A stretch of 32,398 bases of DNA from an uncultured Flavonifractor sp. (GTDB taxonomy: Bacteria; Bacillota; Clostridia; Oscillospirales; Oscillospiraceae). The notes below the pieces were generated by a model. That model made no database searches. It had not been told where the DNA came from and saw only the letters and a program-made list of their open reading frames with translations. Below, piece by piece: positions 1 through 6,101 of the stretch (its first letter is position 1; each line of letters opens with the position of its first letter). The position numbers and the translations under genes were made by a program. Where the stretch lies: assembly GCA_947384055.1 (NCBI GenBank), contig CANDFO010000023.1:1-32398 (forward strand), written 5' to 3'.

Positions 1-125
1 AAATCGGCATGGACAAGCTGCGGAAGTATTTCCCCAGGGGGACGACGCCCCAGCAAATGGAGGAAACCATCATCCGTCTTTTGGAACGTGAATTGCGACG
101 CAAGCGAGACCGGGAGAGCCGGTAA
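1..125 (+). CDS. C-terminal tail of an unrecognised protein (partial)
   Basis: An open frame enters from the left edge (first full codon at 3) and ends at TAA 123-125, giving 40 residues, ending in a highly basic/acidic helix rich in Arg, Glu and Lys. The rest of the gene lies outside the window. I do not recognise the family. The charged tail and the adjacent transposase fragment would fit an accessory or mobile-element gene, but that is inference only. Confidence 0.45.
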   Translation, partial: IGMDKLRKYFPRGTTPQQMEETIIRLLERELRRKRDRESR

Positions 126-173
126 TCAAAAAGGGTGACCTGATGATGAAAAATATTATAGGAAAATACACAA

Positions 174-362
174 ATTATGGCTGTAGTGGCCGTCGCGGTA
201 CCTCTGCTGCTGCTCATTGCGCTCGTACCGCACCGCCTGGGTCAGCTTCTCTGACTCTGCCTCCAGCAGTTCGTTAAGCGTTTCCTCCACGCTGCCTCGC
301 ACAAGTTCCTTGTTCTGCCCCTTGATTACTTCCTCGTTTAGCTGTACAATTTCCTCGGACAC
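174..362 (-). pseudogene. IS256-family transposase, N-terminal fragment
   Basis: Reading minus from a GTG at 362, about 63 residues (beginning MSEEIVQLNEEVIKGQ and running to RYRDGHYSHN) look like the start of IS256-family (Mutator-like) transposases, which are normally about 400 residues. The similarity stops abruptly near 174 and the frame ends at 156, so the DDE catalytic core is missing. A ribosome site (GGAGA) lies about 10 bases upstream of the GTG. The fragment cannot be an active transposase. No matching right end of the element was found, so the deletion removed at least the 3' two-thirds. The family assignment rests on remembered conserved N-terminal wording, not on a search. Confidence 0.75.
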
Positions 363-849
363 GGTTTGCAGTCTCCTTTCAGAATGGTGTGTTGCAACTT
401 CGCTCTACCAGAGTTCTGAAAACTATGTCTCTTTTTCTTTTCGCGAAACTTATTCTACCTTATCCAGCTTTCTGGTGTTGTGCAGAAATACTACTTAAAA
501 AATGAAAATATCATCTATTCCTATGTTTTATCTTCTAAGCGGAGATTTGACATATGATTTATTCCTTTTTTAATTAGGATAATAACTACTCACCGGGGAA
601 AATACGTACACGTTGCAATATGGGCGCTTTTCCCCGCCCTGTGTCTCAAACATACCCTGTGCACAGCCCAGAAACACATACCCCTGGCATCCCCCATATC
701 AACGATAAACTCTTCGCCCATATAGAGCACTTCCTTTCCGGAGCTCCTGGCCCCTGTCCTGTAAAAATTACAGCCGGACAATTTCCGACTGTCCATTTAT
801 ATATCAAAACTTGCCGGAAAAAAATTTATAGAGAACCTGAGATTTCCAC
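363..849. other. AT-rich intergenic region without a supported gene
   Basis: The stretch 363-600 is the upstream flank of the IS256 fragment and AT-rich spacer; no gene is supported. From about 697 to 817 it carries one copy of a degenerate repeat described separately. A 68-residue frame at 590-796 on the minus strand contains that repeat, but there is no good ribosome site, so it is not called as a gene. Confidence 0.5.
697..817 (-). repeat. Degenerate ~115-bp repeat, copy A (inverted relative to 2007-2122)
   Basis: Read on the minus strand, this stretch matches plus-strand 2007-2122 over about 110 bases with scattered substitutions and small indels: both contain TCCGGCAAGTT, then ATATATAAATGGACAGTCGG, then a CCAGGAGC box and a TTTATCGT box. 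Copy A keeps an open frame starting MDSRKLSGCNFYRTGARSSG, whereas copy B is frame-shifted relative to it. The two may be remnants of a small repeated ORF or of an unrecognised element. No function is proposed. Confidence 0.6.
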
Positions 850-878
850 TTGACAGAAACTGCCTGAAATGTTATAGT
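850..878 (+). promoter_or_regulatory. Sigma-A promoter of the cold-shock gene
   Basis: TTGACA (850-855) and TATAGT (873-878) are separated by 17 bases. This places transcription start near 885 and leaves a leader of about 120 bases before the cold-shock ATG at 1006. Confidence 0.8.
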
Positions 879-906
879 AAGCAACGTAGCCTAAATGCAC
901 GGCCTT

Positions 907-960
907 AACTCACAGTTTGTAGTCACCGTCGTATTTCCCGGCGGGATGCAAATGTGAGTT
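907..960 (+). promoter_or_regulatory. Stem-loop in the cold-shock mRNA leader
   Basis: AACTCACA (907-914) pairs perfectly with TGTGAGTT (953-960); a single bulged base followed by TTTG/CAAA extends the stem. The loop contains a small CCCGGCGGG hairpin, and the right arm runs into a T-rich tract. It could act as a cold-responsive leader structure or as an attenuator. Its position between promoter and ribosome site suggests it regulates the downstream gene. Confidence 0.55.
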
Positions 961-1005
961 TTTTCTTTGACATTTAGCTCGGATTCTATTTTAGGAGGTA
1001 CCGCA

Positions 1006-1218
1006 ATGTATCAGGGTACTGTCAAGTGGTTTAACGAGACCAAAGGGTTTGGCTTCATCTCTAACGATGAGGGCGGCGAAGATGTGTTTGTGCATTTCTC
1101 CGCAATCCAGTGCGATGGCTTTAAGACACTCCAGGAGGGTCAGAAGGTCTCCTACGAGGTAGAGCCCGACCCCAAGAACGCCGACAAGATGCGCGCCGTC
1201 AACGTCTGTCCCCTCTGA
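1006..1218 (+). CDS. csp: Cold-shock domain protein
   Basis: 70-residue single cold-shock-domain (OB-fold) protein of the CspA/CspB family, which binds single-stranded RNA and DNA and acts as an RNA chaperone in the cytoplasm. The RNP1 motif (KGFGFISND) and RNP2 motif (DVFVHFSAI) are intact, as is the opening GTVKWFN; 70 residues is close to the usual family length. The ATG at 1006 follows a TAGGAGGT site by five bases, and an upstream in-frame ATG at 967 has no ribosome site. It is a single-gene unit with its own promoter (850-878), a structured leader and a hairpin terminator just downstream, all typical of cold-inducible csp genes. Induction by cold is inferred from the family. Confidence 0.95.
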   Translation: MYQGTVKWFNETKGFGFISNDEGGEDVFVHFSAIQCDGFKTLQEGQKVSYEVEPDPKNADKMRAVNVCPL

Positions 1219-1235
1219 TAAGTCTGATTGTGTGA

Positions 1236-1263
1236 AACCGCCGGACGGCAGCGTCCGGCGGTT
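1236..1263 (+). terminator. Perfect hairpin after the cold-shock gene (first copy)
   Basis: AACCGCCGGACG and CGTCCGGCGGTT form a perfect 12-bp stem with a GCAG loop, 17 bases after the stop codon. There is no T-run immediately after it because the 210-bp repeat element starts at 1261. An identical 28-base copy at 1468-1495 does have a T-rich tail. Confidence 0.7.
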
Positions 1264-1470
1264 CAGCTTGTTGAAAAAGACCAAGGGTCTTTTTCAACAA
1301 AGGGGACACGGCCTGCCGCGCGCACCCTTTGGGCACACTTGCAGGCCGAGCGGTGTCATTTCCGAGGCACATGTCCTCGAAAATGACCGATGTTGACTTT
1401 ATTTTGCCGCCCTCGGGCGGCAAAACTCTGCGAGGCTTTCCCGTAGGGAAGGTTTTTCTACAGTCTGAAC
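1261..1470 (+). repeat. 210-bp multi-hairpin repeat element, copy 1
   Basis: A non-coding element with imperfect terminal inverted repeats of about 18 bases (GTTCAGCTTGTTGAAAAA at the left; GTTCAGACTGTAGAAAAA read inward from the right). An inverted copy of exactly the same length lies at 9489-9698. It contains a series of hairpins: a perfect 15-bp stem at 1268-1300 with a three-base loop, a CGGCCTGC/GCAGGCCG pair, a CATTTCCGAGG/CCTCGAAAATG pair and TTTTGCCGCC/GGCGGCAAAA. It carries no transposase, which fits a MITE-like or REP-like sequence. The long frame crossing it is not a gene. Confidence 0.85.
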
Positions 1471-1500
1471 CGCCGGACGGCAGCGTCCGGCGGTTTCTTT
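1468..1500 (+). terminator. Second copy of the cold-shock terminator hairpin, with T-rich tail
   Basis: The same 28 bases as 1236-1263, again a 12-bp perfect stem with a GCAG loop, but followed by TCTTTT. This is probably the original terminator tail, separated from the gene when the 210-bp element inserted. Confidence 0.7.
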
Positions 1501-1783
1501 TGCGGCAGTTCAGGGCAAACCGGCGGTTTGGCCTGTTTGACGGTTTAAAGTGTACCGGCAATAACCCAGGGTCGGGCCGGCTCAGCGGAGGTGCGCGCCC
1601 GGCGGGGCCCCTACTCCCCGTCGGGCCGCTCTCCTCCAAGAGAGGGAAGGAACAGTGACCGGCACTCCCGGAGCCTTGGCGCCCGCATGGTCCGGGACCG
1701 GGAGGCGGTATCTGGATGAACGCTGGCGCAAAAAGGGTATAAAAAACACCGCTACCCAATGCAACGTCGGGTACCATGTGTCA
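1501..1783 (-). other. Non-coding debris downstream of the orphan riboswitch
   Basis: GC-rich sequence containing no supported gene. Frames of 60 and 192 residues on the minus strand have low-complexity Pro/Gly/Arg composition, and the longer runs through the repeat element and both hairpins. On the minus strand just after the riboswitch, TACCC and GGGTA can pair ahead of a TTTTTT run (about 1735-1777), a weak candidate for the riboswitch expression platform. Confidence 0.45.
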
Positions 1784-1932
1784 GTCCGTGCTCCGAATAT
1801 CCTGACTTAGAGTTCATCGGGGTATCGCGCGACTTCCCGGAGCCAATATGCTCCCGTGTCCTATGCGCGGCCCCTCCCCCATACAGTAGCGGCACTGTAT
1901 CGGATTCTCACCGATTTCCTCAAAGCACAGAC
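1784..1932 (-). promoter_or_regulatory. Cobalamin riboswitch (orphan)
   Basis: Read on the minus strand, this stretch has the conserved parts of the cobalamin riboswitch in order: GGAAATCGGTGAGAATCCG, then the CAGTGCCGCTACTGT segment, then GGGAAG, then the B12-box-like AGTCAGGATA. A closing P1 stem is visible: GTCTGTGCT (1932-1924) pairs with AGCACGGAC (1792-1784) with one G-U pair. The family senses adenosylcobalamin or other cobalamins and controls transport, synthesis or B12-independent isoenzymes. Here no recognisable gene follows on the minus strand before the csp gene, so its target has been lost or moved. Confidence 0.88.
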
Positions 1933-1955
1933 TCTGCCTATTTCACTCTACCTTT

Positions 1956-1984
1956 ACTATACCACGTTTTATATATCTTTGCAA
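1956..1984 (-). promoter_or_regulatory. Promoter of the orphan cobalamin riboswitch
   Basis: On the minus strand TTGCAA (1984-1979) and TATAGT (1961-1956) are separated by 17 bases. Transcription would start near 1948, just before the riboswitch P1 stem, so the riboswitch RNA is probably still made. Confidence 0.75.
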
Positions 1985-2006
1985 CAGGTATTTTATTGAG
2001 GGAGTG

Positions 2007-2122
2007 TCCGGCAAGTTCTAATATATAAATGGACAGTCGGATTTTGTCCAGCTGTTATTTTTTACAGGCCAGGGGGCCAGGAGCCTCGAAAAGGCGACTC
2101 TATACGGGCGGAGCGTTTATCG
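2007..2122 (+). repeat. Degenerate ~115-bp repeat, copy B
   Basis: Plus-strand counterpart of the copy at 697-817. A short frame from ATG 2029 to TAA 2202 (57 residues, MDSRILSSCYF...) runs through it, but extra T and G bases relative to copy A shift the frame, so it is read here as decayed. It sits next to the riboswitch promoter and points away from it. Confidence 0.6.
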
Positions 2123-2188
2123 TGGATACCAGTTGCCAAAGGGTCAAAACCAGAAATAGGCTGTCCCATAAAGCGGACATACGACAAA

Positions 2189-2215
2189 GGGCCGGGGCAT
2201 AATCACCTCCGGCCC
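2189..2215 (+). terminator. Possible hairpin terminator
   Basis: GGGCCGG (2189-2195) pairs with CCGGCCC (2209-2215) with a 13-base loop and is followed by CGCTTTATT. It would end transcription coming from the decayed repeat frame. The T-run is short. Confidence 0.35.
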
Positions 2216-2219
2216 CGCT

Positions 2220-2412
2220 TTATTCCCCAGGAAAAACCTCCGACAAATCAATGGTGCAGTCCTACAGCACGTTCACCTTCATTTTGTCCCCCCGACTGTG
2301 CCCTACTCTTTTACCGCAAAGCGCCCATCTTCCAAAACAAAGGATTGCACATCTTTGCCCGCAGGGTTTACGATCCAGTATTCCCGCACCCGGGCCCGCT
2401 GGTACAGGCGGA
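2220..2412 (-). pseudogene. Uma2-family (DUF820) nuclease, C-terminal remnant
   Basis: On the minus strand from 2412, one frame gives FRLYQRARVREYWIVNPAG and on to VLEDGRFAVKE before a stop; a second frame then gives DCTIDLSEVFPGE and ends at TAA 2222-2220. This is the usual end of Uma2-family endonuclease-like proteins (PD-(D/E)XK-like fold), whose core includes VREYWIVDP and which finish in a TIDLSEVF motif. Both a frameshift and an in-frame stop interrupt it, and the catalytic N-terminal half is missing, so it is a dead fragment. It lies directly downstream of the helicase terminator. Confidence 0.75.
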
Positions 2413-2456
2413 AAACCATCGGGACCCCGAACGGATGTCCGGGGTCCCGATGGTTT
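2413..2456. terminator. Strong 17-bp hairpin at the end of the helicase gene
   Basis: AAACCATCGGGACCCCG (2413-2429) pairs perfectly with 2440-2456 around a 10-base loop. The distal arm overlaps the TAA stop codon of the DEAD-box helicase (2457-2455). On the minus strand it is followed by TTCC, a weak U-tract; the stem itself is very stable and would work from either side. Confidence 0.75.
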
Positions 2457-4242
2457 ATTCATGACTGATATAATAGGGCTTCATGAGACTGGGTTGCTCC
2501 GTAGAATCCTTCTGGCTTCCGGTGCGCAGGGTAATCTCCGGCGGGCGTCCGCCTTTGCCGCGTTTTTTCGGCGGGGCGGGACGGCGTTTTTTTGAGGCGG
2601 CAGGCTCCGGCACACCCCTGGCAGTCTTCACCGGGAGCTCCCTGGATGGCGTTCCCTCCCTGGACCGGCGGGCCTTGGATCCAGGCGCCGGGCGTGGAGA
2701 ACGGGGCTTGGGGGCCAGCAGACGGGCGGTAGCGTCCATAATTACATCGCTGGCCAGAGGATCCGGCCGGTGAAAATCCTCATATGCTTCCGCTTTACCG
2801 GGGCGGCTTGGGGCGGTGGCGGTCAGAGCCTCCTCCAGCGTGGCGCTGGCCCGGAAGCCCTTAGGCTTTCGCCGGTGGGAAACAGGCGGTGACTCCGGTG
2901 AAGCGGAAACCGCTTCCGGCATCGGCTTGACTTGCTTCACCGTTGCGGAAGGAATCTCCGGAAGCTGGCGGGCGGCAGGTTTGGACTTCCGGGTTTCGGT
3001 GGCTTGATTGGAGGCGTCTCGGACCCGGCGGCGCTCTTTGGCCGCGGCCCGGGCCTCCGCATCCTCGGGATTCACCGTCCGGCCCCGCCTGTCCTTGGGG
3101 GCGGGCGCAAAATCCTGCATGGGCCACGGGTGGCCTTCCACCACCGGAATCTGCCGTCCGGTCAGCTTTTCAATGGCCTTCAGCTCCTCCCGCTCGTTGG
3201 CGTCGCAGAAAGAGATTGCTGTTCCGCCCCGTCCCGCCCGGCCGGTGCGCCCGATACGGTGAACATAAGTCTCCGGCACGTCAGGCAGGTTGTAATTGAA
3301 AACATGGGAGAGCTCCTCAATGTCCAGTCCACGGGCGGCGATGTCGGTGGCTACCAGCACCCGCACCGCGCCGCTTTTAAAGTCGGCCAGCGCCTGCTGC
3401 CGGGCGGTTTGACTTTTGTTGCCGTGGATTGCGGCGGCGGATATGCCCGCTTTAACCAGATCCCCGGCCACTTTGTTGGCGCCGTGCTTGGTGCGGGTGA
3501 AGACCAGGGCGTTTTTTACCTGCTGCTCTTGGATAAGCGCCGCCAGCAGGCGGGTTTTGTTGCCCCGGTCCACATAGTAAAGCGTCTGCCGGATGCTCTC
3601 CACAGGGGAGGAAACCGGGTCTACCGCTACCCGCGCCGGGCGGCTGAGGAGGGAGTCCACCAGCCCGCGCACCTCCGGCGGCATGGTAGCGGAGAAAAAG
3701 AGTGTCTGCTTCTTCTTGGGCAGCCAGCCCAAAATGCGTTTGACATCGTGGATAAAGCCCATATCCAGCATCCGGTCGGCCTCGTCCAGCACGAAAATTT
3801 CCAGCTTGGACAGGTTGACAAGCCCCTGACCATACAAATCCCCCAGCCGTCCGGGGGTGGCCACCAGAATATCCACGCCCCGTTTCAGGCGCTCCGCCTG
3901 GGGAGCCTGTCCCACACCGCCAAAAATCACGGCACAGCGCAAAGGGAGATTTTTCCCATAGGCCTCAAAGCTCTCGTGGATTTGGAGGGCCAGCTCCCGG
4001 GTAGGGGTGAGAATCAGCGCCCGGATGGGCCGTCCGGCCACCGGAGCGGCTGACAGCCGCTGAAGGATCGGGGCGGCAAAGGCACAGGTTTTGCCCGTGC
4101 CGGTCTGGGCGCAGCCCAGCACATCCCGTCCGGCCAGGGCGGGAGGAATCGCTTTCTCCTGAATGGGGGAGGGCTGTTCATAGCCCTGGTCGGCCAGCGC
4201 CCGGAGAATGGGCGCGGTGAGGCCGAGTTCTTGGAAGGTCAT
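2455..4242 (-). CDS. DEAD-box ATP-dependent RNA helicase
   Basis: 595-residue cytoplasmic RNA helicase of the RhlE/CshA group that unwinds short RNA duplexes in ribosome assembly, mRNA decay or cold adaptation. All motifs are present: Q motif (FQELGLTAPI and PSPIQ, residues 3-28), motif I AQTGTGKT (45-52), PTRELALQ (80-87), ATPGR (128-132), DEAD (153-156), SAT (184-186), ARGLDIEE (303-310) and HRIGRTGRAGRGG (328-340). After about residue 370 the C-terminus is a long basic, Pro/Ala/Arg-rich disordered tail, as in many RNA-binding DEAD-box proteins. The ATG at 4242 has an AGGA site nine bases upstream; a longer frame to 4359 starts in low-complexity leader sequence and is rejected. It is a single gene with its own promoter and a leader of roughly 290 bases. 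The exact orthologue is not decided. Confidence 0.95.
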   Translation of the reverse strand: MTFQELGLTAPILRALADQGYEQPSPIQEKAIPPALAGRDVLGCAQTGTGKTCAFAAPILQRLSAAPVAGRPIRALILTPTRELALQIHESFEAYGKNLPLRCAVIFGGVGQAPQAERLKRGVDILVATPGRLGDLYGQGLVNLSKLEIFVLDEADRMLDMGFIHDVKRILGWLPKKKQTLFFSATMPPEVRGLVDSLLSRPARVAVDPVSSPVESIRQTLYYVDRGNKTRLLAALIQEQQVKNALVFTRTKHGANKVAGDLVKAGISAAAIHGNKSQTARQQALADFKSGAVRVLVATDIAARGLDIEELSHVFNYNLPDVPETYVHRIGRTGRAGRGGTAISFCDANEREELKAIEKLTGRQIPVVEGHPWPMQDFAPAPKDRRGRTVNPEDAEARAAAKERRRVRDASNQATETRKSKPAARQLPEIPSATVKQVKPMPEAVSASPESPPVSHRRKPKGFRASATLEEALTATAPSRPGKAEAYEDFHRPDPLASDVIMDATARLLAPKPRSPRPAPGSKARRSREGTPSRELPVKTARGVPEPAASKKRRPAPPKKRGKGGRPPEITLRTGSQKDSTEQPSLMKPYYISHE

Positions 4243-4530
4243 GGAATTCCGTCCTTTTTTGTAAATTTGCTCCTCCTGCGCAGAGGAGCCCCCACCGAAA
4301 TACCTGCGGCGCAGACGCAGGGGACGGCCTGCGTTCGCCGGTGCTGCGGCAGGCCCCATACGAGAAACACGGCGAAGCCCGCCGGGAAACCAGCGGGCAG
4401 TGCCGGTCTCTCAAAGGAAAAGACCGGCAGAAAGAAAGTTTGTTCGCCGCAGCAATCCTCACCGTCAGACAATCTCTGTCCGGCAGTGAGGCAATGTGCC
4501 GCCTGAAGCGCGGCATCACATATGATAATT
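4243..4530 (-). promoter_or_regulatory. Long structured 5' leader of the DEAD-box helicase mRNA
   Basis: About 290 transcribed bases separate the promoter from the helicase ATG. On the minus strand they can form GCCGGTCT/AGACCGGC (an 8-bp stem), GGCCTGC/GCAGGCC and a further stem around CCGGACA/TGTC. There is no credible gene inside; the 102-residue frame at 4239-4547 is Cys/Pro/Phe-rich without a ribosome site. Long leaders of this kind are known for cold-induced and self-regulated helicase genes; that role here is inference. Confidence 0.5.
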
Positions 4531-4537
4531 AAATAAT

Positions 4538-4565
4538 AGTATATCACGATTTTTAGAAATTACAA
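4538..4565 (-). promoter_or_regulatory. Promoter of the DEAD-box helicase
   Basis: On the minus strand TTGTAA (4565-4560) and TATACT (4543-4538) are separated by 16 bases in an AT-rich island. Confidence 0.7.
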
Positions 4566-4572
4566 GGGAAAT

Positions 4573-4605
4573 CATGGAAGCGCGGCTTTTCGGCGGGCTT
4601 CCATG
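4573..4605 (-). terminator. Hairpin downstream of the TIM-barrel gene
   Basis: CATGGAAGC (4573-4581) pairs perfectly with GCTTCCATG (4597-4605). It follows the 4655 stop codon and precedes the helicase promoter. The minus-strand tail ATTTCCC is a poor U-tract, so the terminator call is moderate. Confidence 0.45.
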
Positions 4606-4654
4606 CCGGATCCAAAGCGCTGACGGTCCGCCACGTCCTCCGCCTTCCACGCCG

Positions 4655-5506
4655 CTACGGACGAAGCGCTTCCAGATACATCCGTTTCATGGTCCCCGCA
4701 TCCTCCGCCTGGGTTCCGGCGGACTCACAGATAAACGTGGGGCTCCAACCCCGGCGGGCTACCTCGGCCATCAGCGGGGCCGGGTCAGGGCCGAAGTCCT
4801 CCTGGTCAAACGTCAGATGCATTTTTTCCCCACCCTTGGGGGTGAACTGAATTTTGGAAAAATGGCTGTGGAAGGCTCTGGCCCGGGCCTCCCCCAGAAC
4901 CTCCTGAATCCGGTCCAGGATGCTTGCACAGGCGTCGTGCCCCTCCAGCTCCCCCAGGGTGCGGGCATACAGGTGCCCAAAGTCCACAGTGGGAATCAGC
5001 CGTTCGTCCAGGGTGCACAGCTCCAGCACCTCGTCCAAATCCCCCAGCTGATTGATTTTCCCCATGGTCTCCGGGCACAGGGCGATGTGTCCGTATCCCG
5101 CCTGATCACAGGCGGCAAGGACCGCTTTCAAGGAGGGAATGGCAATGTCCATGGCCTCCCGCCGGGTGCGCTTCATGAGAGCCCCGGAGTGGACGACCAC
5201 CCGTCCGGCCCCCATCCAGTCTGCCGCCTCGCATGCCGCGGCAATATACCCGATGGTTTTTTGCAGGCTCTCCGGGTCTGGATTGGCCAGGTTGATGAAA
5301 TAGGGCGCGTGAAGGGAGAGGGTAATTCCCGCCTCCCGCGCCGCCGCTCCCAGCTTTCGGGCGGTCTCCTCCCGGACGTTGACGCCCTTGCCGCACTGAT
5401 ATTCATACGCGTCCAGCCCCAGGGAGGCAATCCACCCGGGGGCATCCACGGAGGATTTGTAGGGAAAGGAGTCGGCATTGCCCGCCGGTCCAAATTTTGC
5501 GCTCAT
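4655..5506 (-). CDS. TIM-barrel protein of the endonuclease IV / xylose-isomerase-like family
   Basis: 283-residue soluble protein of the AP endonuclease family 2 fold, whose members are metal-dependent DNA-repair nucleases or sugar-phosphate isomerases. Most metal ligands of endonuclease IV can be matched at similar spacing: His66 (SLHAPY), His106 (VHSG), Glu146 (CPETMG), Asp175 and His178 (VDFGHLYAR), His213 (HSHFSK), His230 and Glu261 (CESAG). The Asp that usually lies two residues before the His230 equivalent is Lys228 here, so three-metal binding may be altered and true AP endonuclease activity is uncertain. The ATG at 5506 has AGGAG eight bases upstream and overlaps the stop of the phosphatase gene by ATGA, so translation is coupled; an earlier Met at 5548 is inside that gene. 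Confidence 0.85.
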   Translation of the reverse strand: MSAKFGPAGNADSFPYKSSVDAPGWIASLGLDAYEYQCGKGVNVREETARKLGAAAREAGITLSLHAPYFINLANPDPESLQKTIGYIAAACEAADWMGAGRVVVHSGALMKRTRREAMDIAIPSLKAVLAACDQAGYGHIALCPETMGKINQLGDLDEVLELCTLDERLIPTVDFGHLYARTLGELEGHDACASILDRIQEVLGEARARAFHSHFSKIQFTPKGGEKMHLTFDQEDFGPDPAPLMAEVARRGWSPTFICESAGTQAEDAGTMKRMYLEALRP

Positions 5507-6012
5507 AAGGTAACGCTCCTTTTTTGGGACAGCGCCCGGAAGGGCCACTCGGCGGCGTAGCGCAGGTAGCGTCCGGGATTTCCCGCCAGCCGGATGGGTT
5601 CCACCAGGAGGGTGGTTACACCGGCGCTGTTTCCGCCCAGGATGTCGGTAAAAATCTGGTCCCCTACAATGGCGGTCTGCTCCGGCGTACAGCCCATGCG
5701 CTCCATGGCCTGATAAAAGGAGCCGGTTTTGGGCTTGCCCGCGTGACCGATATAGGGGACTCCCAATGCTTCGGAAAAACGCCGCGGCCGCTGGGGATGG
5801 CGGTTGTTGGACAGGATGAAAAGGGTGATCCCCTCCCCTGACAGCGCCTCCGTCCAGGTCCGCAGGGCCTGGTCCGGCTCCGGTACGCCATAGGGGACCA
5901 GCGTGTTGTCCAGGTCCGCCAGCAGCAGGCGGACGCCCTTCCGGGCCAGCGCCCCCGGCTCTATGTCATAGATACTCCGCCCCGTCCAGCGGGCCAGCAG
6001 GGAAGCCCCCAT
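5503..6012 (-). CDS. yqeG: YqeG-family HAD IIIA phosphatase
   Basis: 169-residue HAD-superfamily hydrolase of the YqeG group, widespread in Firmicutes and related to mitochondrial phosphatidylglycerophosphatase (PTPMT/GEP4-like). Motif I is DLDNTLVPYG (nucleophile Asp and acid Asp), motif II SNN, motif III Lys in GKPKTG and motif IV GDQIFTDILGGN, all intact. Length matches the family. The ATG at 6012 follows an AGGGGG site. It is the first gene of a two-gene operon, overlapping the next gene by four bases, with a clear promoter at 6056-6084. The physiological substrate is not established for this group; in Bacillus yqeG neighbours the ribosome-assembly gene yqeH, a context not seen here. Confidence 0.93.
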   Translation of the reverse strand: MGASLLARWTGRSIYDIEPGALARKGVRLLLADLDNTLVPYGVPEPDQALRTWTEALSGEGITLFILSNNRHPQRPRRFSEALGVPYIGHAGKPKTGSFYQAMERMGCTPEQTAIVGDQIFTDILGGNSAGVTTLLVEPIRLAGNPGRYLRYAAEWPFRALSQKRSVTL

Positions 6013-6055
6013 CTCTTTGCCCCCTTCTATTTCCGTTCAGGTCTGCATAGTAGTA

Positions 6056-6084
6056 ATTATACCTGTTTTCAACCATTTGGACAA
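6056..6084 (-). promoter_or_regulatory. Promoter of the yqeG operon
   Basis: On the minus strand TTGTCC (6084-6079) and TATAAT (6061-6056) are separated by 17 bases, with the yqeG ATG about 45 bases downstream. Confidence 0.8.
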
Positions 6085-6101
6085 GGGGGAACCGCTGCGT
6101 C

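Noticed and set aside
142..275. Short plus-strand frame starting ATGATGAAAAAT
   Set aside because: It runs straight into the antisense of the IS256 fragment and has a poor ribosome site; at most a truncated gene start.
1199..1777. 192-residue open frame on minus across the repeat element and both hairpins
   Set aside because: Low-complexity Pro/Gly/Arg composition; it covers a non-coding element, two identical palindromes and the csp 3' end. It is a GC-rich artefact.
2932..4053. 373-residue plus-strand frame
   Set aside because: Antisense to the DEAD-box helicase, whose motifs are all on minus.
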